Assembly (NCBI GenBank): GCA_032622095.1
Contig: CP136066.1
Coordinates: 228,662,961-228,726,960, forward strand
DNA from: Siphonodentalium dalli
Lineage: Eukaryota > Mollusca > Scaphopoda > Gadilida > Siphonodentaliidae
DNA: 64,000 nucleotides
Direction: 5' to 3'
Numbering within the stretch: position 1 is the first letter of the stretch; every line of letters begins with the position of its first letter. The position numbers and the translations under genes are program-made. Below are positions 1-11,808 of this stretch, piece after piece. Under the pieces are notes generated by a model. The model was not told where the DNA came from. It ran no database searches and worked only from the letters and a program-made list of their open reading frames with translations.

Positions 1-106
1 GCTTAAGCAGAATGAGGTTCCCAGATGGTGAATTATGTGATGCTAGCCCGCTTTGTGCAATAGCATCACTAAATTCACCCTCTGGGGACCTCATTCTGTA
101 AATGAC
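1..106. mobile_element. hAT-type inverted-repeat element, left-truncated copy
   Basis: The two arms (GCAGAATGAGGT near base 8 and its complement ACCTCATTCTG near 90) form a palindrome. The same palindrome recurs at 10.5, 32.4, 43.5, 44.3, 52.3 and 57.1 kb, where better copies have 8-bp target duplications. The outer left end is beyond or at the window edge. Confidence 0.7.
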
Positions 107-357
107 AGGTTCATTAAACTCAGGTTTGTAACTGAGCCCCATGTCGACTCAACAGACACCCTTGTAATGGAGCTCCATGTCGACTCATTGATAAAACTTG
201 TTTATTGGGTTATTTTTCTTAAAGGCTAATTTTTTAGATAACCTGCTCATAAATTGTGATATCAAATGCGCACATAAAATGTCTGCTTCTAACATTATAA
301 AAACATTTTACTCCTTGAAATGTATACTTTCTCTTGATATGAAGACATGGGTAGCGT

Positions 358-729
358 CAGGGGCGCCGGAAGAGGGGGGCAGAGGGGGCAGCTGACCCCC
401 CTGCCCTTGACCAAGGGAGGCGAGCGGGGGCAGGACTTGCCCTTTTTCTGGAGACAGAAAATGCTTTTTGTGTGTTTAATCTCGTGTTTTTATAGCAAAA
501 TGTGACTTTTTTGGTCCAAATACCACAAATTTCACAAGGAATATTAATTTTTTGTCAATTTTATCACAAAACGGCCATAAAAACGGACAAATACCATTAA
601 AATAGGGATTTTTGCCGCAATGAATTTATGTTATTTTCCCGAGTTTGCGGAGAAAATGCCCTTTTTTGCGGAAAAGTGCCCTTTTTGTAGGCTCTGCCCC
701 CCTGCCCTTGGATGCTTCCGGCGCCCCTG
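358..729. mobile_element. Non-autonomous hAT element with 8-bp target duplication
   Basis: The ends are inverted repeats, CAGGGGCGCCGGAAG at the left and CTTCCGGCGCCCCTG at the right. They are flanked by a perfect 8-bp direct repeat GGTAGCGT (350-357 and 730-737). CAGGGG ends with an 8-bp duplication are the hAT signature. No coding capacity; the body is GC-rich near the ends and AT-rich in the middle. Confidence 0.88.
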
Positions 730-772
730 GGTAGCGTCATAATAGTTTGACAGTGGTAGACTGATAGGTTAT

Positions 773-1288
773 TAACCCTTCCATGACTGGAGCTTCCTGT
801 AGGGAGCCCCATACAGGTGGCAGCTTATATTGCTGAGTGTCGTCTGCTCACGTCTGTGAGGGGCTCCATAAGGTAGTTTAACCCGTTCATGACTGGAGCT
901 TCCTGTAGAGAGCCCCATACAGGTGGCAGATTGTATTGCTTGGTGTCGTCTGCTCACGTCTGTGAGGGGCTCCATAAGGTAGTTTAACCCGTTCATGACT
1001 GGAGCTTCCTGTAGGGAGCCCCATACAGGTGGCAGCTTGTATTGCTAGGTGTCGTCTGCTCACGTCTGTGAGGTAGTTTAACCCTTCAATCACTGGAGCT
1101 TCCTGTAGGGAGCCCCATACAGGTGGCAGCTTGTATTGCTGAGTGTTGTCTGCTCATGTCTGTGAGGGGCTCCATAAGGGTAGTTTAACCCTTCCATCAG
1201 TGGAGCTTCCTGTAGGGAGCCCCATACAGGTGGCAGCTTGTATTGCTGAGTGTTGTCTGCTCACATATGTGTGGGGCTCTATAAGGGT
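773..1288. repeat. Tandem array of about five ~107-bp units
   Basis: Units start with ACTGGAGCTTCCTGTAGGGA near 786, 891, 999, 1093 and 1199. Each contains the TGTCGTCTGCTCACGTCTGT block. The same unit stands alone beside TTAA-flanked elements at 8539-8644, 28819-28929 and 40117-40219, so the array is an expansion of the end of that transposon family. Small open frames here are products of the repeat, not genes. Confidence 0.85.
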
Positions 1289-1387
1289 TGCGTCATGATA
1301 CTATATCAGTTTTATAGTACTAGCCGTGCTGTTTATTTGGGGAAATGTTTTGATAAGAAGTTCAACAAATAATGATATAAAAAATTG

Positions 1388-1480
1388 TTAACCCTTTATA
1401 GAGCCCCACATAGACTGGAGCAGACGACACTCTGCAGTGCATGCTTCCATCTGTGTGAGGCTCCCTGTGGGATAAATCTC
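1388..1480. mobile_element. Short inverted-repeat element carrying GAGCAGACGACACTC
   Basis: GAGCCCCACA at the left and GTGTGAGGCTCC at the right are inverted copies around GAGCAGACGACACTC. Relatives lie at 30757-30842, 33970-34049, 53158-53243 and 57633-57715. The core is the complement of the TGTCGTCTGCTC block of the neighbouring tandem array. Confidence 0.6.
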
Positions 1481-1488
1481 TTAATTAA

Positions 1489-1881
1489 CCCTTTACCCAA
1501 CAAAACGGCCAAAACCGGCCAAATAAAGCTTCAACAGCCTAAAATATCTTCGGTCTGTCTCAATAAAACCATACAAATATGGATATCATTGGAACCAGCT
1601 CCTTGACCACATTGTGATGGTTACAGTTATGCCCTGTGCCAATGCATTCTCTTATATATGCGAGTCGACCATAGGTCGCCTCGCATATATAAGAGAATGC
1701 ATTGGCCTAAAAAAAATCCTTTTTTTAACACTTTTTACCATTTTTTCTTACATTCTTTAACAATTTTATAATTTTTAATGTGTTAAGCCAATGCATTCTC
1801 TTATATATGCAAGGCGACCTATGGTCGACTCGCATATATAAGAGAATGCATTGGCACAGGGCCGTTCTGTTGGGTAAAGGG
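1489..1881. mobile_element. TTAA-flanked MITE, CCCTTTACCCAAC family, copy 1
   Basis: The 393-bp element begins CCCTTTACCCAACA and ends TGTTGGGTAAAGGG, with TTAA on both sides (1485-1488, 1882-1885). It carries two palindromes built from GCATTCTCTTATATATGCGA. TTAA targets and CCC termini resemble piggyBac-type elements. Open frames reading through the palindromes (RSPRIYKRMHW) are shared by every copy and are not genes. Confidence 0.88.
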
Positions 1882-1885
1882 TTAA

Positions 1886-2250
1886 AGAATATAAGAAATA
1901 ATGATAAAAAAATTATTAAAATTGATCAAGAATATAAGAACAAATTATACAAAACTTGTTAAAGAATATACGAAAAAATTATAAACATTGTTATAGAAAG
2001 TAAGAAAAACATTATAAAAAATGTTAAAAATTGTTAAGGAATGTAAGAAAAAGTGATAAACAAAATTATATAAATGGTTAAAGAATGTAAGGAAAATTGA
2101 TAAAAAATTTATAAAAATTGTTAATTAATCTAAGAAAAATTTATAAAAAATTGTTAAGCCAATGCATTCTCTTATATATGTGAGGCGACCTATGGTCGAC
2201 TCACATATATAAGAGAATGCATTGGCACATGGTCTTTAATGTTGCTCTAG
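1886..2250. repeat. AT-rich degenerate tandem repeat ending in a hairpin module
   Basis: Repeated variants of GTTAAAGAATGTAAGAAAAA run from about 1886 to 2155. They are followed by one copy of the palindromic ATGCATTCTCTTATATATG module (2158-2227). The spacer of the preceding MITE has the same AT-rich word on the other strand, so this is probably an expansion of a MITE interior. Confidence 0.65.
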
Positions 2251-2630
2251 AAAGGATTAAAGCCATATTATGGACTTGTTCGTGTGTGTGAAACTGATAA
2301 GTTAGTACTCAGGTGCTATGCCAACTGGGGGAATGTAGCATTCTACTAGCATCTCAAAGAAATTGACCGTACCACTGCACAGAAAACATCATGTGAACTA
2401 CGCTCAATTGTAAATATTTACATCTTGATTCAGGAAGCAACTATCAGCGATAACCTAATGCGAATGATTTGGCCATCGAGACTCATTGCATTTAATCAAT
2501 ATATAAAAAATGACTGTGTGTATTGTAAATTTGGTTTAATATTCGTAAAATTAACTACTTTGAGCAAGGTTGTTCTCCATTTATCTTTGGTCACTCTACT
2601 GGAGTGTTTCACATCACTTTAAAGATAATA
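2251..2630 (+). repeat. Dispersed repeat, inverted relative at 33.3-33.7 kb
   Basis: This stretch matches the reverse complement of about 33341-33721. Shared landmarks are GAACTTGT/ACAAGTTC near one end, the GGGGGAATGTAGCATTCTAC block, TGTAAATATTTACA, and AGTGATGTGAAACACTCC at the other end. No termini or coding frame were recognised. The pair is older and more diverged than the MITEs. Confidence 0.75.
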
Positions 2631-4014
2631 CTAGCAATCTGATGTACTAAAGACATGAAGACATGAGTATGTGTTCAGACCTGCACGTTTCAAAATGATG
2701 TGTAACCTATTTTTCCTTCACCTGGTTTGTGCTCAGGTAACCCATACCATAGGTTAGCAGGAGAGTTACACAAACTGTTATAATCACTACAACTGGTATT
2801 ATTAACTACAGATGGGCAACTCATTGAACTATCATAATAAATTTGAATGTCTCATTTTGGGACTTGATTCAGCAAAACTTAAGGTGAGAATTAGTTTACC
2901 GGTATAAAACTTTCGCACGACCTGTTTTTCGTTCGAGGCATTTTCATTTTAGATAACTCCAGGCAAACTGAATTGTCATTCACCTCAAATTTGCAGGCCT
3001 GTGTGATGTGCAGGGATGCAATGAACCAATTAAGGGTAAGGGGTCACAAAAGGGTTTACTCGTTACTTATATGTGAAACATGACTGACAAAAATACACGT
3101 GTTGGTTCTCTCTATGGGAGACTCCCATATATAAGAGAATGAACTGGCACAGGATCTTTAATGCTGCACCAACGCAGCTCCCGTCATGAATAGGGTTTAA
3201 CAGCCTCGGTCGGCAGATAGTTAAATCACGCACAAAGAGTTTGATGTTCCGATGTCCGGTGAACACGTGCACTGACGCAACTGAGTCGTCAGCAAAGATC
3301 AATGCAATCATTTTCAATGGAGTAAGGCCTGGTCATTTGACATATACTGAAGAAATGCGTAAATCAGATGTCTGGGACACTGTTTTCAGCGGGTTTTCAG
3401 CTGATTTTTTAAATTTTCATTTCAGTGTTAACTACATAAAGTTCATGACACTTCATAATTGTGTTTATCTGCCGTTGGTCATCCTTTGCATCTCAAATCG
3501 CTGAAGAATCACATGACCTAATATTCACCAGTCCCGCAATTGCTATAATGACAATAAAAAGCTATTGCGATTTGCATGTACGAAAATTTTTATAGGTCAT
3601 GCAATATTCTTCCCAAACGAGAACGACAAGTCGGGCAGCAGTCGCGACTGCAATGCAAACAGGTCAAGCATGATGCGTCTATTTGTTAACACTGCGAGTT
3701 GTAGTTCACCTGTGTCACCTGTCAATTTGTCAACGCATGGCCGTTTACTGTTCGTGTTTGGTGATTTTCATTCATTTAATACCAGCTATGTCTGTGTAAA
3801 CATTACGTGAATTCGCCATTCAGTTAATAAATCAAATTATGATGATATATTGGTTCATATTATGGTGTAAATAATGAGTGTAAAGTCATAGGTTGAAAAT
3901 AGCGGATATCCGGTTATGATCCGGTTACACGTCACGGTTAACGGGCTACAAAAATAGGTCAACTGTTTCAGCACTAGTAAGCCAGTGCATTCTCTTATAT
4001 ATATGCGAGACTCC
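2631..4014. other. Stretch without recognised genes
   Basis: I see no exon with paired splice sites and no conserved domain. A remnant of the TTAA/CCCTT family lies at 3098-3200 (hairpin word, GATCTTTAATGCTGCACCA and GCTCCCGTCATGAA). The bases next to it (GCCTCGGTCGGCAGATAGTTA) recur in altered form after 7110, so a larger old repeat may be involved. Open frames at 3241-3504 and 3565-3810 have no domain signal. Confidence 0.5.
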
Positions 4015-4748
4015 CTATGGGAGGGTATCGCCCCCCTCCCCCTGAATCCTGAATACGAGTTAATTTTGGGGGGTGAATCCTGAATACGAGTTAATTTTGG
4101 GGGGTGAATCCTGAATACATGTTAAGAAATAATACATAGACACATTATGATGCCGGTCGCGTTATGAGGCCGTTATGATACCATTACTAGAGACTTTTCG
4201 CATCCTCACGTTTACGATTACGAATACGGATAGCTATTCGTAGTCGTAAGTCTATCCGTATGGCCAAAAAGTGACTACGCGTTAGAGTTTTGACGAACAC
4301 GTACCATCATTATTTTGAATCACTTTTACAACTCAAAGCGTGTGTTTGGTATACAGTCCCTTAATACTTCACTTATCGTCTCATTTGCAACAATGCGATA
4401 ATCATGACCTGTTTATATTGTCAATAATTCGACCAGTCACAACGTTCAACCCGGGATTCTCGTGATATATTATGGCAATACAGGTATAAATGCCAGGTCA
4501 TATGTGGTGGAAATTCAGTTCGTTGTTATCATAGATTACCTGATAGACGTTATGCTGATGGGGGAAGAGGGGTTCCTAAATTTGGACCTCACATCAACCA
4601 CGACGCCACCACTTCAAGACCCTTTCAGTCTGCAATTTCATTTCAATGCGATTTCGGCAGGAAGACAGTCTTGCCAGCTTATGCCATCCCCCACAATTTA
4701 CGACAGAATTGTCCATAATTGTCATCATTATTATGTAATATGTATGTG

Positions 4749-5536
4749 CAGGGACGTGGCTAGAGGGTTTCCGTTGGGGTGTGCACACGACTACGGGCAA
4801 TAGACCAGGACCCACAGGGCCGACCATGGTTGTTCGGCCCGGTGTGAGAAAATTTTGAAAACTAAGCAAGGAAATTGCAAAATCCTAGCATATCGACTGA
4901 CCTCAAGCTTTCCTAGTGGAAATTTTCAGTCAACAATTTTAACCAAATGTAGTAAAATATTGTTTTCTTAAACTCATTAGCAGTTTTTTATTGGCCATGG
5001 GGAGGGACCAGGACACACCGGGCCGACCATGGTTCGGCCCGGTGTGCGAAATGTTTTTTGAAACCTGAACAAGAAAATCGCAAAATCCTGGCATCTAGAC
5101 TAGCCTCAAGCATTCATAGAGTTGGAAATTTCCAACTGATGACAATTCCAGTGACAATTTTGACCAAATTGTAGGACAATATTATTTTCTTAAATTAACT
5201 AGAAGTTTTTGACTGGCCACGGGGAGGGACCAGGACACAAGCTTTCCAAGTGTTGGAAATTTCCAACCTGACACCCCTACGGTTGGAATATTTCTAACTG
5301 ATGGCCATTTCAGTCCAAAATGTTTATCAAAAGAAGGAAAATATGCAAATATTGGTCCATAAACAATAAATTCCCCACAATATATTGTTTGAAAATCAAA
5401 CTAAAAGAACATTTTCAACCTTGTTTGTGTGAAATTTCCAACTAATGTTGTGTCAGGTATGAAATTTCCAACTGTTGAAAATTTTGACCACAGTTGGGGG
5501 GTGAGACACCCCCCCCCCCCTGTCGCCACGTCTCTG
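4749..5536. mobile_element. Non-autonomous hAT element with perfect 8-bp duplication
   Basis: The ends are CAGGGACGTGGC and GCCACGTCTCTG, flanked by TGTATGTG on both sides (4741-4748 and 5537-5544). The interior has repeated GTTGGAAATTTCCAAC words and two copies of a GGGCCGACCATGGTTCGGCC palindrome. A related left end starts at 6162 and a piece of the interior recurs inverted at 38035-38180. No coding potential. Confidence 0.88.
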
Positions 5537-6161
5537 TGTATGTGTATTGGAAATAAAAAATCCTATCCTATCCTATCCAGGCCTATCACCTCTTTGGGTT
5601 TAGAAAATCCGACATAAGGTTGCTGTGCTCGCTGATGTGCATCACTTCTGATTTGGTTCTATAAAATCGAAACAAAGTCGACACGGTGATGTCGGTGGGT
5701 GTGCCAAATATTCTTTTGGTACCACCAAATCCATGTCAGTCGTGTATTTTTGGCGACTGGTTTCATAGTGCACTTCTATATATTACTGCAAAGTTTTGTG
5801 TTGCAGTCAGCGATGACTATCCGTTGTGAATAGCGATCTTATTTCGCGGGAAGCTCGAGATTCACGACGACGAGTAGAGTGATTGCCAATCTAAACAGCA
5901 CACCGAGGTCGTAGCTCAATACAACTGGATGTACATGATATACATATACAGTCTCGAACGGAGTAAAGTGATATATTGCAGAAAAATAAATTTCAGGTGT
6001 TATTTGTGCTTATTAGAAACCATGAAATCGTAACCGTTATTGCGGATAGTAAAATACGACAACGATTAGAAAGTACACAAATGTTGGTGACGTAGTACCC
6101 TATCCATATCCGTAATCGTAAACGTGAGTTTTGTGAAAGGTCTCTATTGATACTTTATGAC

Positions 6162-6809
6162 CAGGGACGTGGCTAGAGGGTTTCCGTTGGGGGGTGTCCA
6201 CCTTGGGAAATTCCAACTGCACCCCCCTCCTTGAGTCAGAATCAGACCGAGCACAAGTTTTGCATAATTCCATTTGCACCCCCCTCCTTGCACCTCAGTG
6301 TTTAGGCCTAATATCCTATATCTTCATAAACCATGATTCTATATTTCCGGTATGAGAAAATTCAGATATTTTAACCTGAAACATTGCATAAATCCTAACA
6401 TCTAGTGGTCTAACTCCATACACATGCACACGGCTACGGGCAAGAGACCACGACACACCGAGCTGACCATCATTGTTCGGCCGGTGTGAGAAAATTTTGA
6501 AATTTGAACAAGAAAATCGCAAATCCTAGCATCCAGACTGGCCTCAACTAAAGCTTTCCTATAGTGTTGGAAATTTCAAACCTCATACTCCCCTTCAGGT
6601 TGGAAAATTCTCCAACTGATGACCACAAGTTTGACCAAATGTAGTAAAATATTGTTAAACTTATTAGCATTTTTGTATTGGCCACAGGGGAGAGACAATG
6701 ACACACCGGGCCGACCATGGTTCGACCCAGTGTGCGAAAATTTTGTAATCTGAACAAGAAAATTGCAAAATCCTAGCATCTAGACTGGCGTCAAGCATTT
6801 TTGGCATGT
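6162..6809. mobile_element. Second, diverged copy of the CAGGGACGTGG element
   Basis: It starts CAGGGACGTGGCTAGAGGGT as at 4749 and shares the GACCATGGTTCG and TTGGAAATT interior. The right end is poorly preserved. TTTATGAC before it and TTTATGAT after 6809 could be its target duplication, so the right boundary is provisional. Confidence 0.55.
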
Positions 6810-7033
6810 TTATGATGGCACGGTGGTCGAATATGCCCAAGAAGCTATTATACCCACCCATTCACACAGATAACTAGCACAAAATATTACTTTGCGCCAT
6901 CAAAACCTGCGTCCAAGATGTTTTGCTTGAACCCGAATACCAGTTAATTCGGGGGTATGAATCCCGCGTACGGCTTCAAAACACCCTGAATCCCGTGTAC
7001 CGAAACAGGGGGGGGGGTGATACCCTCCTATGG

Positions 7034-7435
7034 GAGACTTGCATATATAAGAGAATGCACTGGCACCAGGATCTTTAATGCTGCACCAGCACAGCTCCTG
7101 TCATTAAAGGGTTTTAGTAGCCTCAGGCGGTAAGATAGTTAAATTACTCACAAACGGTTTGTTGATCTTTGTATTGACTCAGCATAAATTCTGTTAACTT
7201 GATACAGATTATTAACGGCAATGATGCATTTGTAACCGAACTGGAGTAGCATTTTATCTATTTATAAAAAGACTTTATCAGCAGCCAAATTATAATGTTG
7301 ATACATAATATGTATTAAAATCCCGCTATCAACAGAGGTTACCTGGTGAGACATAACTATCAGAAAGATATAACTAAAAAGTTACACCTATCATATCTCC
7401 ACCAGATAAAAACATGGTAAGCTCAGATTGCGTTA
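7034..7435. other. End of a TTAA/CCCTT-family element, then unassigned sequence
   Basis: Bases up to about 7112 are the right end of the element interrupted by the 3-kb insertion (GATCTTTAATGCTGCACCA, then a CATTAAAGGGTT terminus). From there to 7435 I see no exon, domain or repeat structure. Confidence 0.5.
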
Positions 7436-7439
7436 TTAA

Positions 7440-7821
7440 CCCTTTACCCAACAGAACGGCCCTGTGCCAATGCATTCTCTTATATATGCGAGTCGACCAT
7501 AGGTCGCCTCGCATATATAAGAGAATGCATTGGCTTAACACATTAAAAATTATAAAATTGTTAAAGAATGTAAGAAAAAATGTTAAAAAAAGATTTTTTT
7601 TAGGCCAATGCATTCTCTTATATATGCGAGGCGACCTATGGTCGACTCGCATATATAAGAGAATGCATTGGCACAGGGCATAACTGTAACCATCACAATG
7701 TGGTCAATGAGCCGGTTCCAATGATATCCATATTTGTATGGTTTTATTGAGACAGACCCAAGATAATTTAGGCTGTTGCAGCTTTATTTGGCCGTTTTTG
7801 GCCGGTTTGTTGGGTAAAGGG
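7440..7821. mobile_element. TTAA-flanked MITE, CCCTTTACCCAAC family, copy 2
   Basis: The 382-bp element has the CCCTTTACCCAAC / GTTGGGTAAAGGG ends and TTAA at 7436-7439 and 7822-7825. It has two long GCATTCTCTTATATATGCGA palindromes separated by an AT-rich spacer. It is inverted relative to copy 1 (the GGCCAAATAAAGC block is at the right end). Confidence 0.88.
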
Positions 7822-7874
7822 TTAATGGTTCTTTTTCCGACCTTTTCGTTTCTGATCCTATTCATTTTAGTTAA

Positions 7875-8133
7875 CCTTTCATGATTGGTCATGACAGGAG
7901 CTGTATTGGTGCAGTATTAATATATGAGTCTCCCATGGGGAGCCTTGCATATATAAGAGAATGCACTGGCTTAATTATAAGGTCAAGGTAAATTTTTAGG
8001 CCAGTGTATTCTCTTATAAATGCGATATATATATATATTATATATACACATATAAGAGAATGCATTGGCACATGATTTTCGCAAAATTTCAGGAAGTTCC
8101 GCAAAATTTCAGGAAGTTCCAGTCATGAAAGGG
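7875..8133. mobile_element. TTAA-type MITE, CCCTTYCATGAC family
   Basis: It starts after TTAA (7871-7874) with CCTTTCATGA and ends with GTCATGAAAGGG. Inside are two hairpins of the ATGCATTCTCTTATATATG type and the word AAGGTCAAGGTAAAT that marks this family. The right-hand TTAA has mutated. Confidence 0.7.
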
Positions 8134-8289
8134 TCATATTACCTGGTGAAACAAAAATAGCAAGAATATCACTAAGTGTTACACCTATCCAGTCTCCACC
8201 AGATACAAACCTGTTAAACTCAGATCGTGTTATTAATTATTTGTGTGTCCCCCCCCCGACTTTTTCGTCGTGGATCATATTCCTTTTAA

Positions 8290-8644
8290 CCCGGGAGATG
8301 GTGCAGCATTAAGGATCCTATGCTAGAGCATTCTCTAATATATGTGAGTCTCCCATCGGGAGCCCCACATATATTAGAGAATGCACTAGCTTGCAATGTC
8401 AAGGTAATTAAATATTGTGAGGCCAATGTGTTCTCTTATAAATGCGAGGCTCCCAGTGGAAGACTCGCATATATAAGAGGATGTATTGGCACAAGGATTT
8501 CTCAAAATGTCAGGAAGCTCCAGTTATGGAAGGGTTAAATTACTACCCTTATGGAGCCCCTCACAGATGTGAGCAGACGACACTCAGCAATACAAGCTGC
8601 CACCTGTATGGGGCTCCCTACAGGAAGCTCCAGTCATGGAAGGG
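8290..8644. mobile_element. TTAA-type MITE plus one ~107-bp terminal unit
   Basis: TTAA sites lie at 8286-8289, 8535-8538 and 8645-8648. The first segment carries two hairpins of the GCATTCTCTTATATATGCGA type. The second is a single unit like the 773-1288 array, inverted (GAGCAGACGACACTC, CCACCTGTATGGGGCTCC). This shows the two repeat types are joined head to tail. Confidence 0.75.
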
Positions 8645-8841
8645 TTAATCTGAGATTGCGTTATTAATGACATGTGATAGGTGTTAACAAATGTCTGTAT
8701 TTTTGGCTTCTTCACACAATATGTCACTGAGTTTGCACGCACAAAGCTCCCAAATTTACATATTTTTTTTACTAAATTTACCATTTTCAACAAAAAGCAA
8801 ACAGTCAGGTGATGTCAGTAAAATAAGCTTCTCCTACCTAA

Positions 8842-9218
8842 GTGAACGTTCAGACGACCACGATACAATCGTAAGTGGAGGAATCGGGTCCGACGAGATC
8901 ATGGATAGATTGTTCACACGATTGCGATGTCATCATACATGATGTTATTGTAGGTTGTATGTAAAACATGTGATTGACTAATTTGACTACCCTACAATCA
9001 TTTCCAGCTACAATTTTTATGTACACACGACTGCGATTACGTTGCAAGTGGAGGTAGCCATGGATTAACCACAATTTCGAATCTAAAATCAAACAGTGCT
9101 TGATATTATTTTTTTTACTTGCGACATTGTCGTGAGCATGCACAATCCAACTACCGGTTACTTCCTACAACGAAAATCTTTCCACTCACGATTGAATCGT
9201 GGTCGTCTGAACGTTCAC
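8842..9218. mobile_element. Harbinger-type MITE with TAA target duplication
   Basis: Termini are GTGAACGTTCAGACGACCAC and its inverted copy GTGGTCGTCTGAACGTTCAC, flanked by TAA (8839-8841, 9219-9221). A 3-bp TWA duplication is typical of PIF/Harbinger elements. The 377-bp interior has no plausible gene. Confidence 0.8.
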
Positions 9219-9392
9219 TAAATGAGCTTTGGTAGAGCTGAGAAATATTTGAAAAAGAAAAAAACTTATCATAGGTGCAATTTATAAAAAGCACAGATGT
9301 CAAAATTCAGGGCAGAGAATTAAATTGGGCTATTTTCCTATAACAAAACATACATGTCATTTATGAGCCATCAAGAAACAACCCATTATATA

Positions 9393-9565
9393 CAGCAATG
9401 CCCTAAATAATCAACTCCTTAACCACAGCAGAATTATTGGTAATTTTTCAGGATTTAGTCGGAAATATGGCTTGATGCCATTCATCGGAAAGCTTCCGAC
9501 TAAATCCTGAAAAATTTCCTATTATTCTTCTGTGGTTAAGGATTCGATTATTTAGGGCATTATTG
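9393..9565. mobile_element. TA-flanked MITE (CAGTAATGCCCTAAA family)
   Basis: A near-perfect palindrome: CAGCAATGCCCTAAATAATC at the left and GATTATTTAGGGCATTATTG at the right, with TA on both sides. The centre carries GGATTTAGTCGGAAATATGG and GCCATTCATCGGAAAGCT. TA duplication and CAGT ends suggest a Tc1/mariner-derived MITE. Confidence 0.8.
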
Positions 9566-9654
9566 TAGAACGGTGTCATCCCCCCCCCCCCCCTGAATCC
9601 TGAATACCAGTTAACAGATGGGAGTGAATACAGAATAGCTGAGCTCCTGATTAA

Positions 9655-10036
9655 CCCTTTACCCAACAAACCGTCCAAAACCGGCCAAATAAAGCTTCAA
9701 CAGCCTGAAATATCTTGGGTCTGTCTCAATAAAACCATACAAATATGGATATCATTGGAACCGGCTCATTGACCACATTGTGATGGTTATAGTTATGCCC
9801 TGTGCCAATGCATTCTCTTATATATGCGAGTCGACCATAGGTCGCCTCGCATATATAAGAGAATGCATTGGCCTAAAAAAAATCTTTTTTTACCATTTTT
9901 TCTTACATTCTTTAACAATTTTATAATATTTAATGTGTTAAGCCAATGCATTCTCTTATATATGCGAGGCGACCTATGGTCGACTCGCATATATAAGAGA
10001 ATGCATTGGCACAGGGCCGTTCTGTTGGGTAAAGGG
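9655..10036. mobile_element. TTAA-flanked MITE, CCCTTTACCCAAC family, copy 3
   Basis: TTAA at 9651-9654 and 10037-10040, ends CCCTTTACCCAACA and TGTTGGGTAAAGGG, same orientation as copy 1. About 380 bp, two hairpins, AT-rich spacer. Confidence 0.88.
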
Positions 10037-10040
10037 TTAA

Positions 10041-10486
10041 CAGAATGAGACCATAAAAATTCCCACTCTAGCCATCAAATACCACAATTTGTCGCCATCA
10101 AAGTAGTGTACCAGGCTTTTATTTGAATCACAAACAACAAGAAGGGAAGTCAGTACCCGAGAAGTAGCGTTCTGGTCTCTAGTGCTAGCTGACTGGGGAT
10201 CACAACCTGGTGATGGTATTCTGACAAAAATCCGAATGCCAAATGCAGACTTTCCCCCCATTACAACACTTGTCCAGGTATGTTGTTGTGGGTCCAGTAC
10301 GCTGTCCGATCGGGCGCTGACATTAATGGCTGATCTGTGTACACGCCTTGGTACACTGCTGGAGTCACCACAGGGTTATTAAGTTACTCAGCCATGGTAG
10401 CACCTGGACCAGTGCATCTACAACCAGAATTGGTTTCTGCACTGCAAAATCTACAGATACAGATACAGATTCAACACACAAGGCGT
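10041..10486. other. Unassigned sequence
   Basis: No domain, paired splice sites or repeat structure seen. Short open frames on both strands overlap each other and have no recognisable protein signal. Confidence 0.4.
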
Positions 10487-10494
10487 GGTATGAA

Positions 10495-10645
10495 CAAGCC
10501 TTGAAATGGTGTGTCTGTCATTTGCAGAATGAGGTCCCCAGAGGGTGAATTTAGTGATGCTACCCCGCATAGTGGGCTAGCATCACAAAATTCACCCTCT
10601 GGGGACCTCATTCTGCAAATGACAGACACCCTATTTCAAGGCCTG
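10495..10645. mobile_element. hAT-type MITE (CAAGCCTG ends), short form
   Basis: Inverted ends CAAGCCTTGAAATGGTGTGT and ACACCCTATTTCAAGGCCTG surround the GCAGAATGAGGTCCCC palindrome. The flanks GGTATGAA (10487-10494) and TGTATGAA (10646-10653) match at 7 of 8 bases, consistent with a hAT duplication. Confidence 0.8.
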
Positions 10646-11085
10646 TGTATGAAACCTGCATACCCCCGTTAAATGGCCTCAATTAATCCAGCATATCAAA
10701 ATAGAGGGTGGAAGGGGGTCATGGGATGGTATGTTAATTGTTTTCTACTGTTGTTTGTTAATAATAATAAATGACTTACTATATAATGGGTGTTTTCCCA
10801 GTGTTTCTGGTATCTGATCCTCAGCCATAATGTAACCTATGATTGACATTGGCACCATGACAGTTAAAAAAGGTCGAACTTAAGTGGTACATCAAGATCT
10901 CTCTTGACATGTCAGCTGCCTAAGGATGATGATGTAATCACCCACCTGTGAAATGTATCACGATGTATAATCGTGTATAATCTGTGGTCTGTCTTAACCC
11001 TTCCATGACTGGAGCTTCATGAAATTTTACGAATAACCTGTGCATTCTCTTATATATATTAGTCTCCCATAGGGAGCCTCGCATA

Positions 11086-11252
11086 CAGTAATGCCCTAAA
11101 TTTAGTCGGAAATATGGCTTGTTGCCATTCATCGGAAAGCTCTCAGTAAGAGCTTTCCGATGAATGGCAACAAGCCATATTTCCAACTAAATCCTGAAAA
11201 GTTACCCATAATTCTGCTGTGGTTAAGGAGTCGATTATTTAGGGCATTACGG
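11086..11252. mobile_element. TA-flanked MITE nested in an older element
   Basis: CAGTAATGCCCTAAA at the left and TTTAGGGCATTACGG at the right, flanked by TA at 11084-11085 and 11253-11254, interrupting a hairpin word of the surrounding MITE. The first half is shortened relative to the 212-bp copy at 33051. Confidence 0.8.
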
Positions 11253-11808
11253 TATGTAAGAGAATACATTAGTCTACCAATATTTACCTTGACCTTGTAA
11301 GCCATTGCATTCTCTTATATACAAGGGCGGATCTACCATCCGGCGCCCTCGGCGCGCGCCCCCCCTATTTTCGCCAGATAATTTTTTTTTGGGGATACTA
11401 TAATACTATTCCGGCGCCATTTTGCAATGGGCGCCATGGAACATTGACTTGATACCCACCATTCCAACAATTTCTCATGCCGTCGGATATTTTTACATGG
11501 TTTACGTTGAATCGTTTTAATTCTGACGTACGGAGCTACGTTTACCATGTTTTACGTTAGCGAATCACGTCATGTTATTGATATTTCGCGTATCGGTGTA
11601 ACTATAGGCCGTCGACTTTGCGTTCAGTAGTTCCACTCGGAACTTATGTGCGACGTCAAGTCACCTATTTGTAATTTTGAAATAAGAAACAAATCATCGT
11701 TATAATTTAGAAAAGTTCCATTTATATATAGCCTTTTCCCTCATGTAACCAATATAACTGAAATGAATAATCAGTTATATTGCGTTTTGGTAAAATTTAA
11801 TAAAAAGC

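Larger units (their letters stand above)
4021..7027. mobile_element. Composite element with GAGGGTATC ends and 6-bp target duplication
   Basis: The left end is GAGGGTATCGCCCCCC and the right end is its complement, GGTGATACCCTC. They are flanked by CTATGG (4015-4020 and 7028-7033). Removing the element restores a TTAA/CCCTT-family hairpin (CTCCCTATGGGAGACT), which supports the boundaries. A short relative at 15590-15835 has the same ends and another 6-bp duplication. The 3-kb size here is due to nested insertions, including one at 4749-5536 and a TIR pair reading CTCACGTTTACGATTACG near 4210 and 6120. Confidence 0.8.

Noticed and set aside
7414-7683. Recurring open frames with RSPRIYKRMHW and GDLWSTRIYKRMHW on both strands at 1.8, 7.5, 9.9, 31.5, 35.0 and 38.6 kb
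   Set aside because: They are read from the palindromic hairpins of TTAA MITEs; the same peptide appears on both strands because the DNA is an inverted repeat. No independent coding signal.
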